From contig NZ_SMCS01000001.1 of assembly GCF_004342265.1 (NCBI RefSeq), positions 806,001-870,000 on the forward strand: a stretch of 64,000 nt of DNA, written 5' to 3'. Shown here piece after piece: positions 1 to 9,600 of the stretch (positions are counted from its first letter, which is position 1; every line of letters starts with the position of its first letter). The position numbers and the translations under genes are program-made. A model generated the notes under the pieces. That model saw only the letters and a program-made list of their open reading frames with translations, did not search any database and was not told where the DNA came from. This DNA is from Luteibacter rhizovicinus. GTDB taxonomy: Bacteria; Pseudomonadota; Gammaproteobacteria; Xanthomonadales; Rhodanobacteraceae.

Positions 1-1
1 C

Positions 2-700
2 AACGAAAATGTAGACGCCAAACAGCGTTACCAGGCGATGGGCGATGCACTGCGGGCGACCGCGCGGCCTATCTTCTACAGTGTTTGCGAGTGGGGCGAA
101 AACAAGCCCTGGCTCTGGGCAGGCGACCGAAAGGTCGGAGCGAGCTCATGGCGCACCACAGGGGACATCACCGACAAGTACTCATCGATGGTGGATATCT
201 TCAAGAAGAACGTCGTGCTCGATGGTTATGCCAGTCCCGGACACTGGAACGATCCGGACATGCTTGAAGTAGGCAACGGCGGCATGACCGACGTGGAATA
301 CCGCAGCCACTTCAGCCTGTGGGCAATCATGGCAGCGCCGCTTTTGATAGGCACGGATCTGCGCAAGATCAAACCCGACGCTCTTGAAATTCTCCTGAAC
401 AAGGAAGTGATTGCTGTCGATCAGGACCCTCTCGGTGTGCAAGGCAAACGCATACGCGAGAAGGGCGGTATCCATGTGATCGTCAAGCCGCTTAAGGACG
501 GCAGTCGCGCTATCGCGTTATTCAACGAAACCGATGTCGAACACGACGTTGCAATTGGCGCCGAAGAAATGGGCCTGAAGACATCGCCCAGTTATCTGGT
601 GCGCGACCTCTGGCAACACAGTCAGGTACAAGGCGACGGATCAATCAAGGCTCGCCTGCCTGCGCATGCGACGGCCATGTATCGCATTAGCGCTCTGTAA
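2..700 (+). CDS. Alpha-galactosidase, GH27 family (C-terminal part)
   Basis: The frame is open from the window edge, so the start and most of the catalytic barrel lie upstream; 232 residues are visible. They include KQRYQAMGDALRATARPIFY, WGENKPWLWA, and the stretch around HWNDPDMLEVGN, where the Asp of DPDML is the usual GH27 acid/base region. The remainder is the beta-sandwich tail typical of the family (residues about 150-232). The enzyme removes terminal alpha-galactosyl units from oligosaccharides or galactomannan side chains. It probably belongs to a plant-polysaccharide locus that continues to the left. A signal peptide cannot be judged because the N terminus is missing. Confidence 0.93.
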   Translation, partial: NENVDAKQRYQAMGDALRATARPIFYSVCEWGENKPWLWAGDRKVGASSWRTTGDITDKYSSMVDIFKKNVVLDGYASPGHWNDPDMLEVGNGGMTDVEYRSHFSLWAIMAAPLLIGTDLRKIKPDALEILLNKEVIAVDQDPLGVQGKRIREKGGIHVIVKPLKDGSRAIALFNETDVEHDVAIGAEEMGLKTSPSYLVRDLWQHSQVQGDGSIKARLPAHATAMYRISAL

Positions 701-715
701 TCCCAGCGACGATCA

Positions 716-2038
716 TCATGTGCTCTTCGACTGCAAGGTTCGCACGATCAACAAAGCCAGAAGCGGTATCGCGATCGCATAGGCGTATTGCGTAAGCGTT
801 ACGCCGATGCCAAACGGAAACCAGATGGTCGGGACGCCGATCGAGCCTAGCTCGCCTGCAAATTGCGCCACCAGGATAAAGGCCATCGTGGCGAGCGCCA
901 CGATACGCATCGGGCCACCGCGAACCATCCGCACGGCAATCAGCGCGAGCAACACGAGTAATCCGAGCCGAAAGACATGAGTCATCGCCGTGACCTGCAT
1001 CGCGCCACCCACGATGCCTACCAAGGTAAGTAGCAGGGTGGCTCCATCGATTGCGCGCGAGGAGCGCGTGTTCCAGCGGTTCCAGGTATGCGTCCAGGCG
1101 GCAACGCTAAGGGGCATCCAGAGTACTTTTGATAACCAGGCGTAGGTGGGCAGACTCATCAGATCGGTCCACGAGACAATCGCGTTGTCGAGACGCTTCA
1201 CTGCCGAAAGCGCGAGCGCGATGCAGGCAAACGCGATGAAGCTCGGGTGGCTGCTGCGCGGTCGAACCGCAAGCGCCAAACCGATGAGCGCAAACATGGC
1301 AAGGGGCTCGATCACTTCGACGATGTAGCCGGCGATCGTACGCCACCATTGCACGTGGTATAGCGCATGGCTTTCTGGACGCGGTGCCAGCGTCGGTGCG
1401 ACGTGTATACCGCCGCCATCGGCGCTGGCGTCGTTGCCCGGTTGCATGAACGCGCGGATAGCGAGCACCGCATGGGTGCCGGCCGCATCGGCGGGAAGCG
1501 CGAAAATCATCGGTCGCGTGCCGACGACTCTGGGGGATGCGCCAAGTCGCCCCGATCCGCCCAGTCGCACGCCGTTCCAATACAACTCGTAACCATCGTC
1601 GACGGCGGTAGGCCCCAGGACATCCCATGCACGGTTTCCTGCTGGTACCGTCACCGTGCGTCGATACCAGGCATATCCCTGATAACCGGGGTGGCCGTGC
1701 GCCATCCATCCCCCGACATAGTTCGGCAGACCGACATCGCCATCATGGCTGCTTGCCGGTGCGCTCAGGTCCATCGTTTCCCAGTCGCTGTCGTCAACGT
1801 CCGCATCGGCCCAGTGCGGATCGTCGCCGATGTGGAAGCGCCATGCGCCATCCAGCAATGGGGCGGCGGCTCGTAATGCGGATGGATCGGGGCGACCACC
1901 GATCGCCAGGACAGCAATCACGCCGCCTAGCGCAACCAAGGTAACAAGGACGATCCAGATCACGAAAATGCGGCGTGGCGAATCGAGCGCCTCTCCAGTA
2001 GAGGGCGCAGGCTCGGTGGATATTGTTGCGCTTGCCAT
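716..2038 (-). CDS. Membrane protein with N-terminal GH2-like sugar-binding domain
   Basis: 440 residues. A hydrophobic helix lies near residues 25-45. It is followed by a periplasmic beta-sandwich (LLDGAWRFHIGD, WYRRTVTVP, YELYWNGVRLGGSG) that resembles the jelly-roll sugar-binding module of GH2 enzymes and of 7TM-DISM sensors. The C-terminal half holds about seven membrane helices. No kinase, cyclase or transporter motif is visible, so it looks like a sensor or receptor lacking an output domain. The start at 2038 is chosen because CGGAGAG precedes that ATG; a TTG nine codons upstream is possible. It converges on the alpha-galactosidase with a 15-base gap. The function is not known. Confidence 0.72.
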   Translation of the reverse strand: MASATISTEPAPSTGEALDSPRRIFVIWIVLVTLVALGGVIAVLAIGGRPDPSALRAAAPLLDGAWRFHIGDDPHWADADVDDSDWETMDLSAPASSHDGDVGLPNYVGGWMAHGHPGYQGYAWYRRTVTVPAGNRAWDVLGPTAVDDGYELYWNGVRLGGSGRLGASPRVVGTRPMIFALPADAAGTHAVLAIRAFMQPGNDASADGGGIHVAPTLAPRPESHALYHVQWWRTIAGYIVEVIEPLAMFALIGLALAVRPRSSHPSFIAFACIALALSAVKRLDNAIVSWTDLMSLPTYAWLSKVLWMPLSVAAWTHTWNRWNTRSSRAIDGATLLLTLVGIVGGAMQVTAMTHVFRLGLLVLLALIAVRMVRGGPMRIVALATMAFILVAQFAGELGSIGVPTIWFPFGIGVTLTQYAYAIAIPLLALLIVRTLQSKST

Positions 2039-2117
2039 CTGCACTCTCCGGATTGACCTCGACAAACTCCAATCCTGGCTATGGCGTGGGTAGTCGATCT
2101 TCAGGCCGTTTCAAACA

Positions 2118-2642
2118 TCACCAGGTGACCCGTGGTCTGCGAAAGCCCATGGCCGCCCACGAGGCCAGAAGCTTCCACATAAACTTGCCTGAATGGGTCG
2201 CGTAGTTCGGCAAGTCGTTGGGAAGAATCACGGCGGCCGGTTTGTCCTCTGTCATGACACGCATTTCTAGCGCGGGAATTGCCTCCGGCAAGCAGTCCCG
2301 ATAGAACGTCAACCAGTGTCCTTTGGTGAATTCGAGCAACATTGGGGTGTTGCAGCATGTCGCAACCATCCGTCGGGTAGGCGAATCCGGCTTCAATCGG
2401 TGCTCACTCAATCGATTGGCGCCTGCGGTTTGGACAACGCGATCCTTGCGATAGAGAACGAAGCGGGTTCCCCCATCGTCGGCGACTACGGACACTGAAT
2501 CAAGCGCCTGTTCGAACTCACGGCCTGCGGTCCGGCAACTGGTGCAGTAGCAGGCGACATGCATGATGGGTGCGCCTCTGATCACGAACCCGACCTGTCC
2601 ACAGCGACAGGATGCCGTTATTGGGTTGGAGCTTTTGTTCAT
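2118..2642 (-). CDS. GFA/CENP-V-fold zinc protein
   Basis: 174 residues with the zinc-ligand pattern of the glutathione-dependent formaldehyde-activating (GFA) fold: CRCGQVGF near residues 12-19, CYCTSC near 32-37, and CCNTPM about 100 residues into the protein. Family members coordinate zinc through these cysteines. Most have no proven enzymatic activity, so formaldehyde chemistry should not be assumed. It is a single gene between two other minus-strand genes, with gaps of 80 and 113 bases. AGGGAAT lies before the ATG. The C-terminal half (KPAAVILPNDLPNYATHSGKF) is typical of the longer DUF6151-like members. Confidence 0.8.
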   Translation of the reverse strand: MNKSSNPITASCRCGQVGFVIRGAPIMHVACYCTSCRTAGREFEQALDSVSVVADDGGTRFVLYRKDRVVQTAGANRLSEHRLKPDSPTRRMVATCCNTPMLLEFTKGHWLTFYRDCLPEAIPALEMRVMTEDKPAAVILPNDLPNYATHSGKFMWKLLASWAAMGFRRPRVTW

Positions 2643-2755
2643 GCTTATTCCCTGGCCTGGGTTGGGGGCATCGCAGAATCTGCCGAAAAACGTATGCTAT
2701 GCCGCACTAAATCGCAGTTAGTCAGCGCTACCGACTTGTCGACTTCCAGCGTCGC

Positions 2756-4216
2756 TCAATGCACGGGCGGCACAGCTCCTTCGGTTTGCGGCGCGCTGGT
2801 GCGCAGCAATAGCGCAAGGCCGATGCCCGCCAGCGCAAAGCAGGCGCCGACCAGGAACGCCGTCTGGTAGCCCGCGTTGAGCGCCGCCAGTGTATTGCCG
2901 CCGGCCAGCTGCACCGCATGCGTCTGCGACACCGCCACGCTGGCGAGGATGGCCAGGCCCAGCGCGCCGCCCATCATGAACGAGGTGTTGACCACACCCG
3001 AGGCCAGACCCGACTCGCTCGGCGCCACGTCGTTCATCGCGGCCAGCAGCATCGGGTTGAAAGCGGTGCCGGCACCCAGGCCGAGGAGCAGCATGCCGGG
3101 CAGGATGTCCACTGCGAAGTGCCCGTCCACCGGCGCACGCGCAAACAGCAGCAGACCCGCCACCGCCAGCGCCAGCCCGACCACCAGCGGGCCGCGGATG
3201 CCGAAGCGCATCACCATGCGCGCCGAGATGCCCAGCGAGAACACTGCCATGATCAGGTTGGCCGGCAAGAAGGCCAGGCCCACCTGCATTGGCTTGTAGC
3301 CGAGTACCAGCTGCATATACAGCGCCGACAGGAAGAACCAGGCGAACATCGCCGCCGCCCACAGCACTGCGATTGCATTCGATGCGGACAGGTTGCGCAG
3401 GCGAAACAGTCGCAGCGGCATCAGCGGCACCCTGACCCGCAGCTCGATCGCCAGGAACGTCGCGAACAAGATCAGCGCTACCGCCAGCTCACCCAGTGTG
3501 AGCGTGGATGTCCAGCCGCGCTCGTTGCCGTTGACGATGGCGTACACCGCCAGCATCAACGCGCTGGTCACGCTGACCGCGCCAAGCACGTCCAGGTGGC
3601 GCGACACATGCCGGTTGAGCGCGGCCGGCAGTACGCGCAGCGACAGCACGATCACCGCGATGCCGATGGGCAGGTTGACCAGGAAGATCCAGTGCCAGCT
3701 CAATGTGCTGGTCAGCACGCCGCCGAGCATCGCGCCCACGCTGCCGCCGCCGGCACAGACGAAACCGTAGACGCCCATGGCCTTGGCCCGTTCGCCGGCC
3801 TCGGTAAACAAATCCATGATCAGCGACAGCGCCACCGAGGTAACCACCGCCCCGCCCAGGCCCTGCACCGCGCGCGCCACCACCAGCGCGGCCTGACCAT
3901 TGGCCAGGCCGCAGGCCAGCGAGGCCAGGGTGAACAGCGTGATGCCCAGCAGGAACAGGCGGCGGTGGCCATACAGGTCGCCGAGGCGGCCGCCCAGCAG
4001 CAGGAAGCCGCCGAAGGTCAGCATGTAGGCATTGACCACCCAGGCCAGGCTGGAGTCGGCAAAAGCCAGGTCGGTTTTGATCGAGGGCAATGCAACGTTC
4101 ACGATAGTCGTGTCCAGCACGATCATCAGCACGCCCAGGCACAGCACGATCAGGGCAAGCCAGCGTCGGTCGGGGGCGTTCGGCGCGGCGTCGGTAAGGG
4201 CTACGGGTGAGTTCAT
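2756..4216 (-). CDS. MFS drug:H+ antiporter, DHA2 (EmrB/QacA) family
   Basis: 486 residues with 14 predicted membrane helices, as in the DHA2 subfamily. Motif C-like and family signatures include LDTTIVNVALPSI in helix 1, WVVNAYMLTFG in helix 2 and GRLGDLYGHRR (motif A) in loop 2-3. Such proteins export amphipathic drugs or dyes in exchange for protons. The start at 4216 (MNSPVALTD) is preceded by GAGAGGAACC; the in-frame ATG 20 codons upstream has a Pro/Arg-rich non-membrane extension. It lies downstream of an SRPBCC-ArsR pair on the same strand with a 148-base gap, so co-regulation by that ArsR is possible. The substrate is unknown. Confidence 0.9.
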   Translation of the reverse strand: MNSPVALTDAAPNAPDRRWLALIVLCLGVLMIVLDTTIVNVALPSIKTDLAFADSSLAWVVNAYMLTFGGFLLLGGRLGDLYGHRRLFLLGITLFTLASLACGLANGQAALVVARAVQGLGGAVVTSVALSLIMDLFTEAGERAKAMGVYGFVCAGGGSVGAMLGGVLTSTLSWHWIFLVNLPIGIAVIVLSLRVLPAALNRHVSRHLDVLGAVSVTSALMLAVYAIVNGNERGWTSTLTLGELAVALILFATFLAIELRVRVPLMPLRLFRLRNLSASNAIAVLWAAAMFAWFFLSALYMQLVLGYKPMQVGLAFLPANLIMAVFSLGISARMVMRFGIRGPLVVGLALAVAGLLLFARAPVDGHFAVDILPGMLLLGLGAGTAFNPMLLAAMNDVAPSESGLASGVVNTSFMMGGALGLAILASVAVSQTHAVQLAGGNTLAALNAGYQTAFLVGACFALAGIGLALLLRTSAPQTEGAVPPVH

Positions 4217-4364
4217 GGTTCCTCTCGGAGGTGGGGATTCATGAGTGCGACGAACTGGCTCACCCCGAATCGACATGCCGTGCTGGCGAACCTTGCGGTC
4301 CGAGGGGTAGAGCAGGGTGTACTCACCGCACGCAACGAGTGCATCGTCGGCTGCTAACTACTGT

Positions 4365-4712
4365 TTATTCTTCCACGAATGACTTAAGGCGTAAGAGCGC
4401 CCGGTCCCACTGGTCGGACACCAGTTCGATGTAGTTACGGATATCGTTGACGGGCTTGGGGTTGAGCACATACAGACTTTCGCGCCCCGATCGTTGGCTG
4501 CTCACGACGTTCGCATCTTCCAGCACGCGCAGATGTTTGCTGATGGCCTGACGGGTCAGCGGAACGCCATCGGCCAGTTGCGTGATGGATAGTCGCGATC
4601 CATCGCACAAGCGGGTGACCAGGGCGAGCCGGGTCGGATCGCCCAGTGCGGCAAACACAGTGGCGGCTGCCGGTAATCGCCTGGCCAGTCGGGCTTGTGC
4701 GCTAACCGGCAT
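4365..4712 (-). CDS. ArsR-family winged-helix regulator
   Basis: 115 residues with the ArsR winged helix: FAALGDPTRLALVTRL, then ITQLADGVPLTRQAISKHLRVLEDA as the recognition helix, and a wing at SSQRSGRESLYVLN. No ELCVC metal-binding motif is present, so this is the subgroup paired with SRPBCC proteins rather than an arsenic sensor. Its start overlaps the end of the upstream SRPBCC gene by 11 bases, which indicates translational coupling. The probable operator is the inverted repeat at 5208-5225 ahead of the pair, giving autorepression. Confidence 0.9.
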   Translation of the reverse strand: MPVSAQARLARRLPAAATVFAALGDPTRLALVTRLCDGSRLSITQLADGVPLTRQAISKHLRVLEDANVVSSQRSGRESLYVLNPKPVNDIRNYIELVSDQWDRALLRLKSFVEE

Positions 4713-5160
4713 GAGTGGTTTCGAGATGACGCTGGATGTTCTGCATCTGCTGGGTCCAGCCGCCGTCGTTCATGCGGAACGCTTCCGCACGACGTGAGGC
4801 GGGTATCTTGTCGAAGCCGGACTCTGTGAGCGTGAGCACCGTCCGGTCACCCACAGGCTCCAGTCGGAACTCGACCAGTGTTGGCGTCTCGTCCGAGAAA
4901 TCCACGTCGGGATCGATAGCGTAGGGATGCCAGGTGAATGAGAACAGGCGCTCCGGTTCCATCTTCTGCACGACCGCCCGCCAGGTTACGTGCTCGTAGC
5001 CCGGATGAGTGATTTGGCCGATTGCTTCTTTGCCCGGCTCGAACGGCTGCTGGATATTTACGCAAAACCATTCGCCGAATTCGCGATGGTCGGTCAGGGC
5101 GCGCCACACTCTTGAAACCGGTGCATTCAGTTCGATGCGTTTTTCGATGCTGTCGCTCAT
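4702..5160 (-). CDS. SRPBCC (AHSA1/START-like) protein
   Basis: 152 residues of the AHSA1/SRPBCC helix-grip fold: IELNAPVSRVWRALTDHREFGEWF near the N terminus, a beta sheet ending in LEPVGDRTVLTLTESGF, and the long C-terminal helix GGWTQQMQNIQRHL. Members bind hydrophobic ligands in a central cavity; the bacterial ArsR-linked ones have no assigned ligand. The start at 5160 is chosen because AGGAGG sits six bases before this ATG; an upstream TTG is less likely. It is the first gene of an SRPBCC-ArsR pair. The inverse order (ArsR first) occurs at 18766-19606. Confidence 0.88.
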   Translation of the reverse strand: MSDSIEKRIELNAPVSRVWRALTDHREFGEWFCVNIQQPFEPGKEAIGQITHPGYEHVTWRAVVQKMEPERLFSFTWHPYAIDPDVDFSDETPTLVEFRLEPVGDRTVLTLTESGFDKIPASRRAEAFRMNDGGWTQQMQNIQRHLETTHAG

Positions 5161-5207
5161 ATGCAACCTCCTGGTTTCGTATGAGTGTGCTACGGCTTTG
5201 CCTTAAG

Positions 5208-5225
5208 AGCAACCATTTAGTTGCT
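5208..5225. promoter_or_regulatory. Inverted-repeat operator for the SRPBCC-ArsR pair
   Basis: AGCAAC-CATTTA-GTTGCT is a perfect 6-bp dyad with a 6-bp spacer, about 50 bases upstream of the SRPBCC start. ArsR proteins bind such 12-2-12-like dyads. It shares the half-site AACCAT with the palindrome of the second ArsR pair at 18756-18775. Binding is inferred. Confidence 0.5.
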
Positions 5226-5341
5226 TATTTGGATGGCGTCCATTCATCGAGTGCGCCGAGGTGATCCTGACGCCGGAGCCCGAGAAGTCGCACGACCGAC
5301 CACGGAACGCGGCTAACGAAACATTCGAAGCCAAAAAACGC

Positions 5342-5372
5342 TTGACCTTCCAAGCGTGGCAAGTCGGATAAA
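5342..5372 (+). promoter_or_regulatory. MerR-type (CueR/GolS) promoter of the RND pump operon
   Basis: TTGACC at 5342-5347 and GATAAA at 5367-5372 are separated by 19 bp. The spacer TTCCAAGCGTGGCAAGTCG carries the CueR/GolS-style dyad CTTCC...GGCAAG. Overlong 19-20 bp spacers are the hallmark of promoters activated by MerR proteins through DNA distortion. The same box occurs at 11281 and 15577. The adaptor gene starts 58 bases downstream. Confidence 0.75.
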
Positions 5373-5430
5373 TGCAACTGGAGCTGCTTCGGCTCAGCAA
5401 AACCAAGTCGACCCAGTCGCGAAAGGCAAA

Positions 5431-6600
5431 ATGATGAAAGTCAAACGCGTAGCCCTGATCGCTGCGGCGGTAAGCGTCGTGCTCACTATCGCCGGATGCA
5501 AGGAGACGGTGTCTTCTGTCGCTCCCGCAAAACCACCCAGCGTTCCGGTGGCCGAGGTAATCGTTCGTCCAGTGACGCCATTTGTCGAGTTCACCGGCTC
5601 GCTGACCGCGGTCAAGCGGGTTGAACTGCGCCCGCGAGTCGCCGGCTACATTCAGGACGTGACCGTGCCCGAGGGACGCTTCGTTGAGAAGGGCCGCAAG
5701 CTCTTTCTCATCGATCCACGGGTGTTCCAAGCTGCGCTGAATGCCGCGACGGCACGCTTACGCGAGGCTGAAGCGGCATCGATTCTCGCCCAGGCGGAGT
5801 ATGCGCGAGCCAAACAATTGTTCGCCCAAAAGGTCATCGCTCGCGATCGCCTCGACACCGCAACCGCCTCGCGGAATGCGGGCGAAGCACAGGTCGATGC
5901 CGCAAAGGCAGCATTGGATGCCGCGCAGTTGGATCTGAGTTTCACGCGCGTCACGGCGCCGATCAGCGGACGTGTCGGCCAGACCCTCGTCACCGAGGGC
6001 AACTACGTCGCCAGTGGCGTGACGCCACTCACGACGATCGTCTCGATCGATCCGCTCCATGTCTATTTCGATGTCGACGAACGCACGTACTTGCGATCGC
6101 TCGCCGCGGACCGGGCCAACGCTACCCCGCATGGGGCACCGGCGGCAAAGGTCATGGTGGCCCTGCTCACCGACAAAACATATTCGCGGATCGGCCGTGT
6201 CGACTTCCTCTCCAACACCGCCGACCGTGGGACGGGAACGGTGCGTATCCGCGCTGTTATCGATAACCCCGATGGACAATTGACGCCCGGTCTTTTTGCC
6301 AAGGTCAAACTCGAGACCGGAGCGCCGCAAGCCAGGGTTCTGGTCTCCGATCAATCGATTGGCACCGATCAGGGCAGCCGTTATGTGCTCGTCGTCGGCA
6401 AAGGCGACAAGACGGAATACCGGCCCGTCGAGCTTGGTCCGGTGGTCGACGGTTTGCGCGTGATCGAGCAAGGTCTGCAGCCGGGCGAGCGCATCGTCGT
6501 CAAAGGGCTGGTGCGCCCGGGCATGCAGGTCACGCCACAGTCTGCCGCGATTGACGGTACGCCCATGGCGGTACCGCAAACCTCGGGAGCCGCGCCATGA
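5431..6600 (+). CDS. RND efflux periplasmic adaptor (membrane fusion) lipoprotein
   Basis: 389 residues. The N terminus MMKVKRVALIAAAVSVVLTI ends in a lipobox (IAGC), so the protein is a lipoprotein anchored in the inner membrane facing the periplasm. The usual domains follow: lipoyl half-motifs (VAGYIQDVTVPEGRFVEKGR near residue 75 and APISGRVGQTLVTEGNYV near 175), an alpha-helical hairpin between them, then beta-barrel and membrane-proximal domains. The adaptor bridges the permease and the outer-membrane channel. The start at 5431 is preferred over an open-frame ATG at 5356 that lies inside the promoter. It overlaps the permease gene by ATGA. Because the box upstream is MerR-type, induction by Cu(I)/Au(I) is inferred. 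Confidence 0.92.
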   Translation: MMKVKRVALIAAAVSVVLTIAGCKETVSSVAPAKPPSVPVAEVIVRPVTPFVEFTGSLTAVKRVELRPRVAGYIQDVTVPEGRFVEKGRKLFLIDPRVFQAALNAATARLREAEAASILAQAEYARAKQLFAQKVIARDRLDTATASRNAGEAQVDAAKAALDAAQLDLSFTRVTAPISGRVGQTLVTEGNYVASGVTPLTTIVSIDPLHVYFDVDERTYLRSLAADRANATPHGAPAAKVMVALLTDKTYSRIGRVDFLSNTADRGTGTVRIRAVIDNPDGQLTPGLFAKVKLETGAPQARVLVSDQSIGTDQGSRYVLVVGKGDKTEYRPVELGPVVDGLRVIEQGLQPGERIVVKGLVRPGMQVTPQSAAIDGTPMAVPQTSGAAP

Positions 6601-9600
6601 CTTTCCCGCGTTTCTTCATCGATCGCCCGATTTTTGCCATCGTCCTCTCGGTTCTGATGGTGATCGCCGGAATCGCTGCCTTCTTCCAGTTACCGCTCAG
6701 CGAGTATCCGGCGGTGACGCCGCCGACCGTGCAAGTGACCGCCTCCTACCCGGGCGCCAATCCTAAGGTGATCGCGGAAACGGTGGCAGCGCCACTCGAG
6801 CAGGCGATCACAGGGGTCGAGGGCATGCTGTACATGTCGTCGCAATCGGCAACCGATGGCCGAATGATCCTGAGCATCACTTTCGCGCAGGGGACGAATG
6901 CCGATATGGCACAGGTCCAGGTGCAAAACCGGGTCTCGCGTGCGCTGCCGCGTTTACCTGAAGAGGTTCAGCGCCAGGGTGTCGTTACGCAGAAGACCTC
7001 GCCGGACATCCTGATGGTGGTTCACCTGCTGTCGCCCGACAAACGCTACGACCCTCTCTATATTTCGAATTACGCCTATCTCCAGGTGCGCGACGAGCTG
7101 TCCCGCATCCCCGGAGTCAGCGACGTCCTGGTTTGGGGCGCTGGCGAGTACAGCATGCGGCTCTGGCTCGATCCGAGCCTGATCGCCACACGCGGGCTGA
7201 CGGCTGGCGACGTGATTGCCGCGGTGCGCGAGCAGAACGTGCAGGTGGCGGCCGGTTCCGTCGGCCAGGCTCCCAATTCCAGTGCCGCGTTCCAGGTGAC
7301 GGTGAATACGCTTGGACGGTTGACCGACGAGGAGCAGTTCGGCGACATCATCATTCGCACGGGCGACGACGGCCAGGTGACGCGCTTGCGCGATGTCGCT
7401 CGCATCGAGATGGGGGCCGATGCCTACGCACTGCGCAGCCTGCTTGACGGCGAGCCGGCTGTCGCGTTGCAAATCATTCAGAGTCCGGGCGCCAACGCAC
7501 TCGACGTTTCGCAGGCGGTGCGGGCAACCATGCGGCGGCTTGAAGGCAACTTCCCGGCTGGCCTCAGCTCGCGCATCGCCTATGACCCGACGGTCTTTGT
7601 GCGCGCTTCGCTTGAGTCGGTGGCAACCACCCTGTTGGAGGCGATCATTCTCGTCGTCATCGTGGTGGTGCTGTTCCTGCGCAACTGGCGGGCTTCGCTC
7701 ATTCCCCTCATGGCAGTGCCGGTGTCGTTGATCGGCACCTTCGCCGTCATGCATCTGATGGGCTTCTCGCTCAACACTTTGTCGTTGTTTGGCCTGGTGC
7801 TTTCGATCGGGATCGTCGTCGACGACGCGATCGTCGTGGTCGAGAATGTCGAACGTCACATCGAAAATGGCGAGGAACCCGCTCAAGCCGCAAGGCGCGC
7901 CATGGACGAGGTCACCGGTCCCATCATCGCGATCACCTCGGTACTCGCCGCCGTTTTCATCCCGACCGCCTTCCTGAGCGGTCTGCAGGGTGAGTTCTAT
8001 CGCCAGTTCGCGCTCACGATCGCCATCTCGACCATCCTGTCGGCGGTCAATTCGCTCACGCTCAGCCCAGCGCTCGCCGGACTCTTATTGCGGCCGCGCA
8101 AGATTGGGATCGCGCGTAACCTGCGTAACCCGCGCAGCCTGCGTGGCCGCGCCGATCGGTTGTTTCAGGCGCTTGGCCGGCCGTTCCAGCGTGCACCGGA
8201 CGCTTATGGCAACACAGTCCGCAAGGTCGTGCGGGTCAGCGGCGTAGCGCTTCTGGTTTACGGCGGCCTTCTCGCGCTGACCTTCTTCGGGTTCAAGGTC
8301 GTCCCGCCGGGCTTCGTGCCGATGCAGGACAAATATTATCTTGTTGGGATCGCCCAGCTACCAAACTCGGCATCGCTGGATCGCACCGATGCCGTCGTCA
8401 GGCAGATGTCGAAGATCGCGCTTGCTGAACCTGGCGTCGAAAGCGTCGTTGCGTTCCCGGGACTTTCGATCAACGGCTTCGTCAACGTGCCGAACGCCGC
8501 GGTCATGTTCGTCATGCTCGACCCGTTCAAGGATCGCGCGACGCCCGATCTCGCCGCGACCGCGATCGCCGGGCGTCTGCAAGCGAAATTCGCCAGCATC
8601 CCCGACGGCTTCCTCGGCGTGTTTCCGCCGCCACCGGTGCCCGGCCTTGGCGCTACCGGTGGCTTCAAAATGCAGATCGAGGACCGCGGCGGCGCCGGGC
8701 TCGATGCCCTGGTCCAGCAGATCCGGATACTGATGACGAAAGCTACCGAGTCGGGACAGGTGGCCGGGCTTCTCACCAGCTTTGACGTCAATGCACCGCA
8801 GCTCGACGTCGCCATCGATCGTACCCAGGCCAAGAGCCAGGGGGTCCGTCTGGCGGATGTATTCGAGTCGCTCCAGGTCTATCTCGGCTCCCTCTATGTC
8901 AACGACTTCAACCGCTTCGGCCGCACCTACAAGGTGACGGCCCAAGCCGATGCGGACCACCGCATGCAGGCCGAAGCCATCGGCCGCTTGCAAGTGCGCA
9001 ACGCAGCCGGGGACATGCTGCCTTTGTCCTCGTTTGTCACTGTCACGCCGAGTTCCGGTCCGGACCGCGTGATCCACTACAACGGCTATCCCTCGGCCGA
9101 TGTCTCGGGCGGCGCGATGGTGGGCGTCAGTTCGGGGCAGGCGGTTGCAGTCATGGAGCGCCTGGCGAAGGAGGTCTTGCCCGAAGGCATGAGCTTCGAA
9201 TGGACTGACCTCACCTACCAGCAAAAGCTGGCCGGAGATTCGGCACTGTTCATTTTCCCGCTGTGTGTGCTGCTCGCCTATCTCATCCTCGCCGCGCAAT
9301 ACAACAGCTGGCTGCTGCCCTTGGCGGTCCTGTTGATCGTGCCGATGTGTCTTCTGAGCGCGATCATCGGCGTCTGGCTGGTGGGCGGCGACAACAACGT
9401 CTTCGTCCAGATCGGGCTCATCGTGCTCGTCGGTTTGGCCGCCAAGAACGCAATCCTCATCGTCGAGTTCGCGCGCAGCCTCGAAGCCGAAGGATCGAGC
9501 GCGCTGGATGCGGTTATCGAGGCTTGCCGACTGCGGCTGCGGCCCATCGTCATGACCTCACTCGCTTTCATCGCCGGCGTCGTTCCGCTGGTATTGGCCA

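Noticed and set aside
2918-4210. 430-codon plus-strand open frame opposite the MFS gene
   Set aside because: Composition is His/Gln/Arg-rich, typical of antisense frames of high-GC membrane genes.
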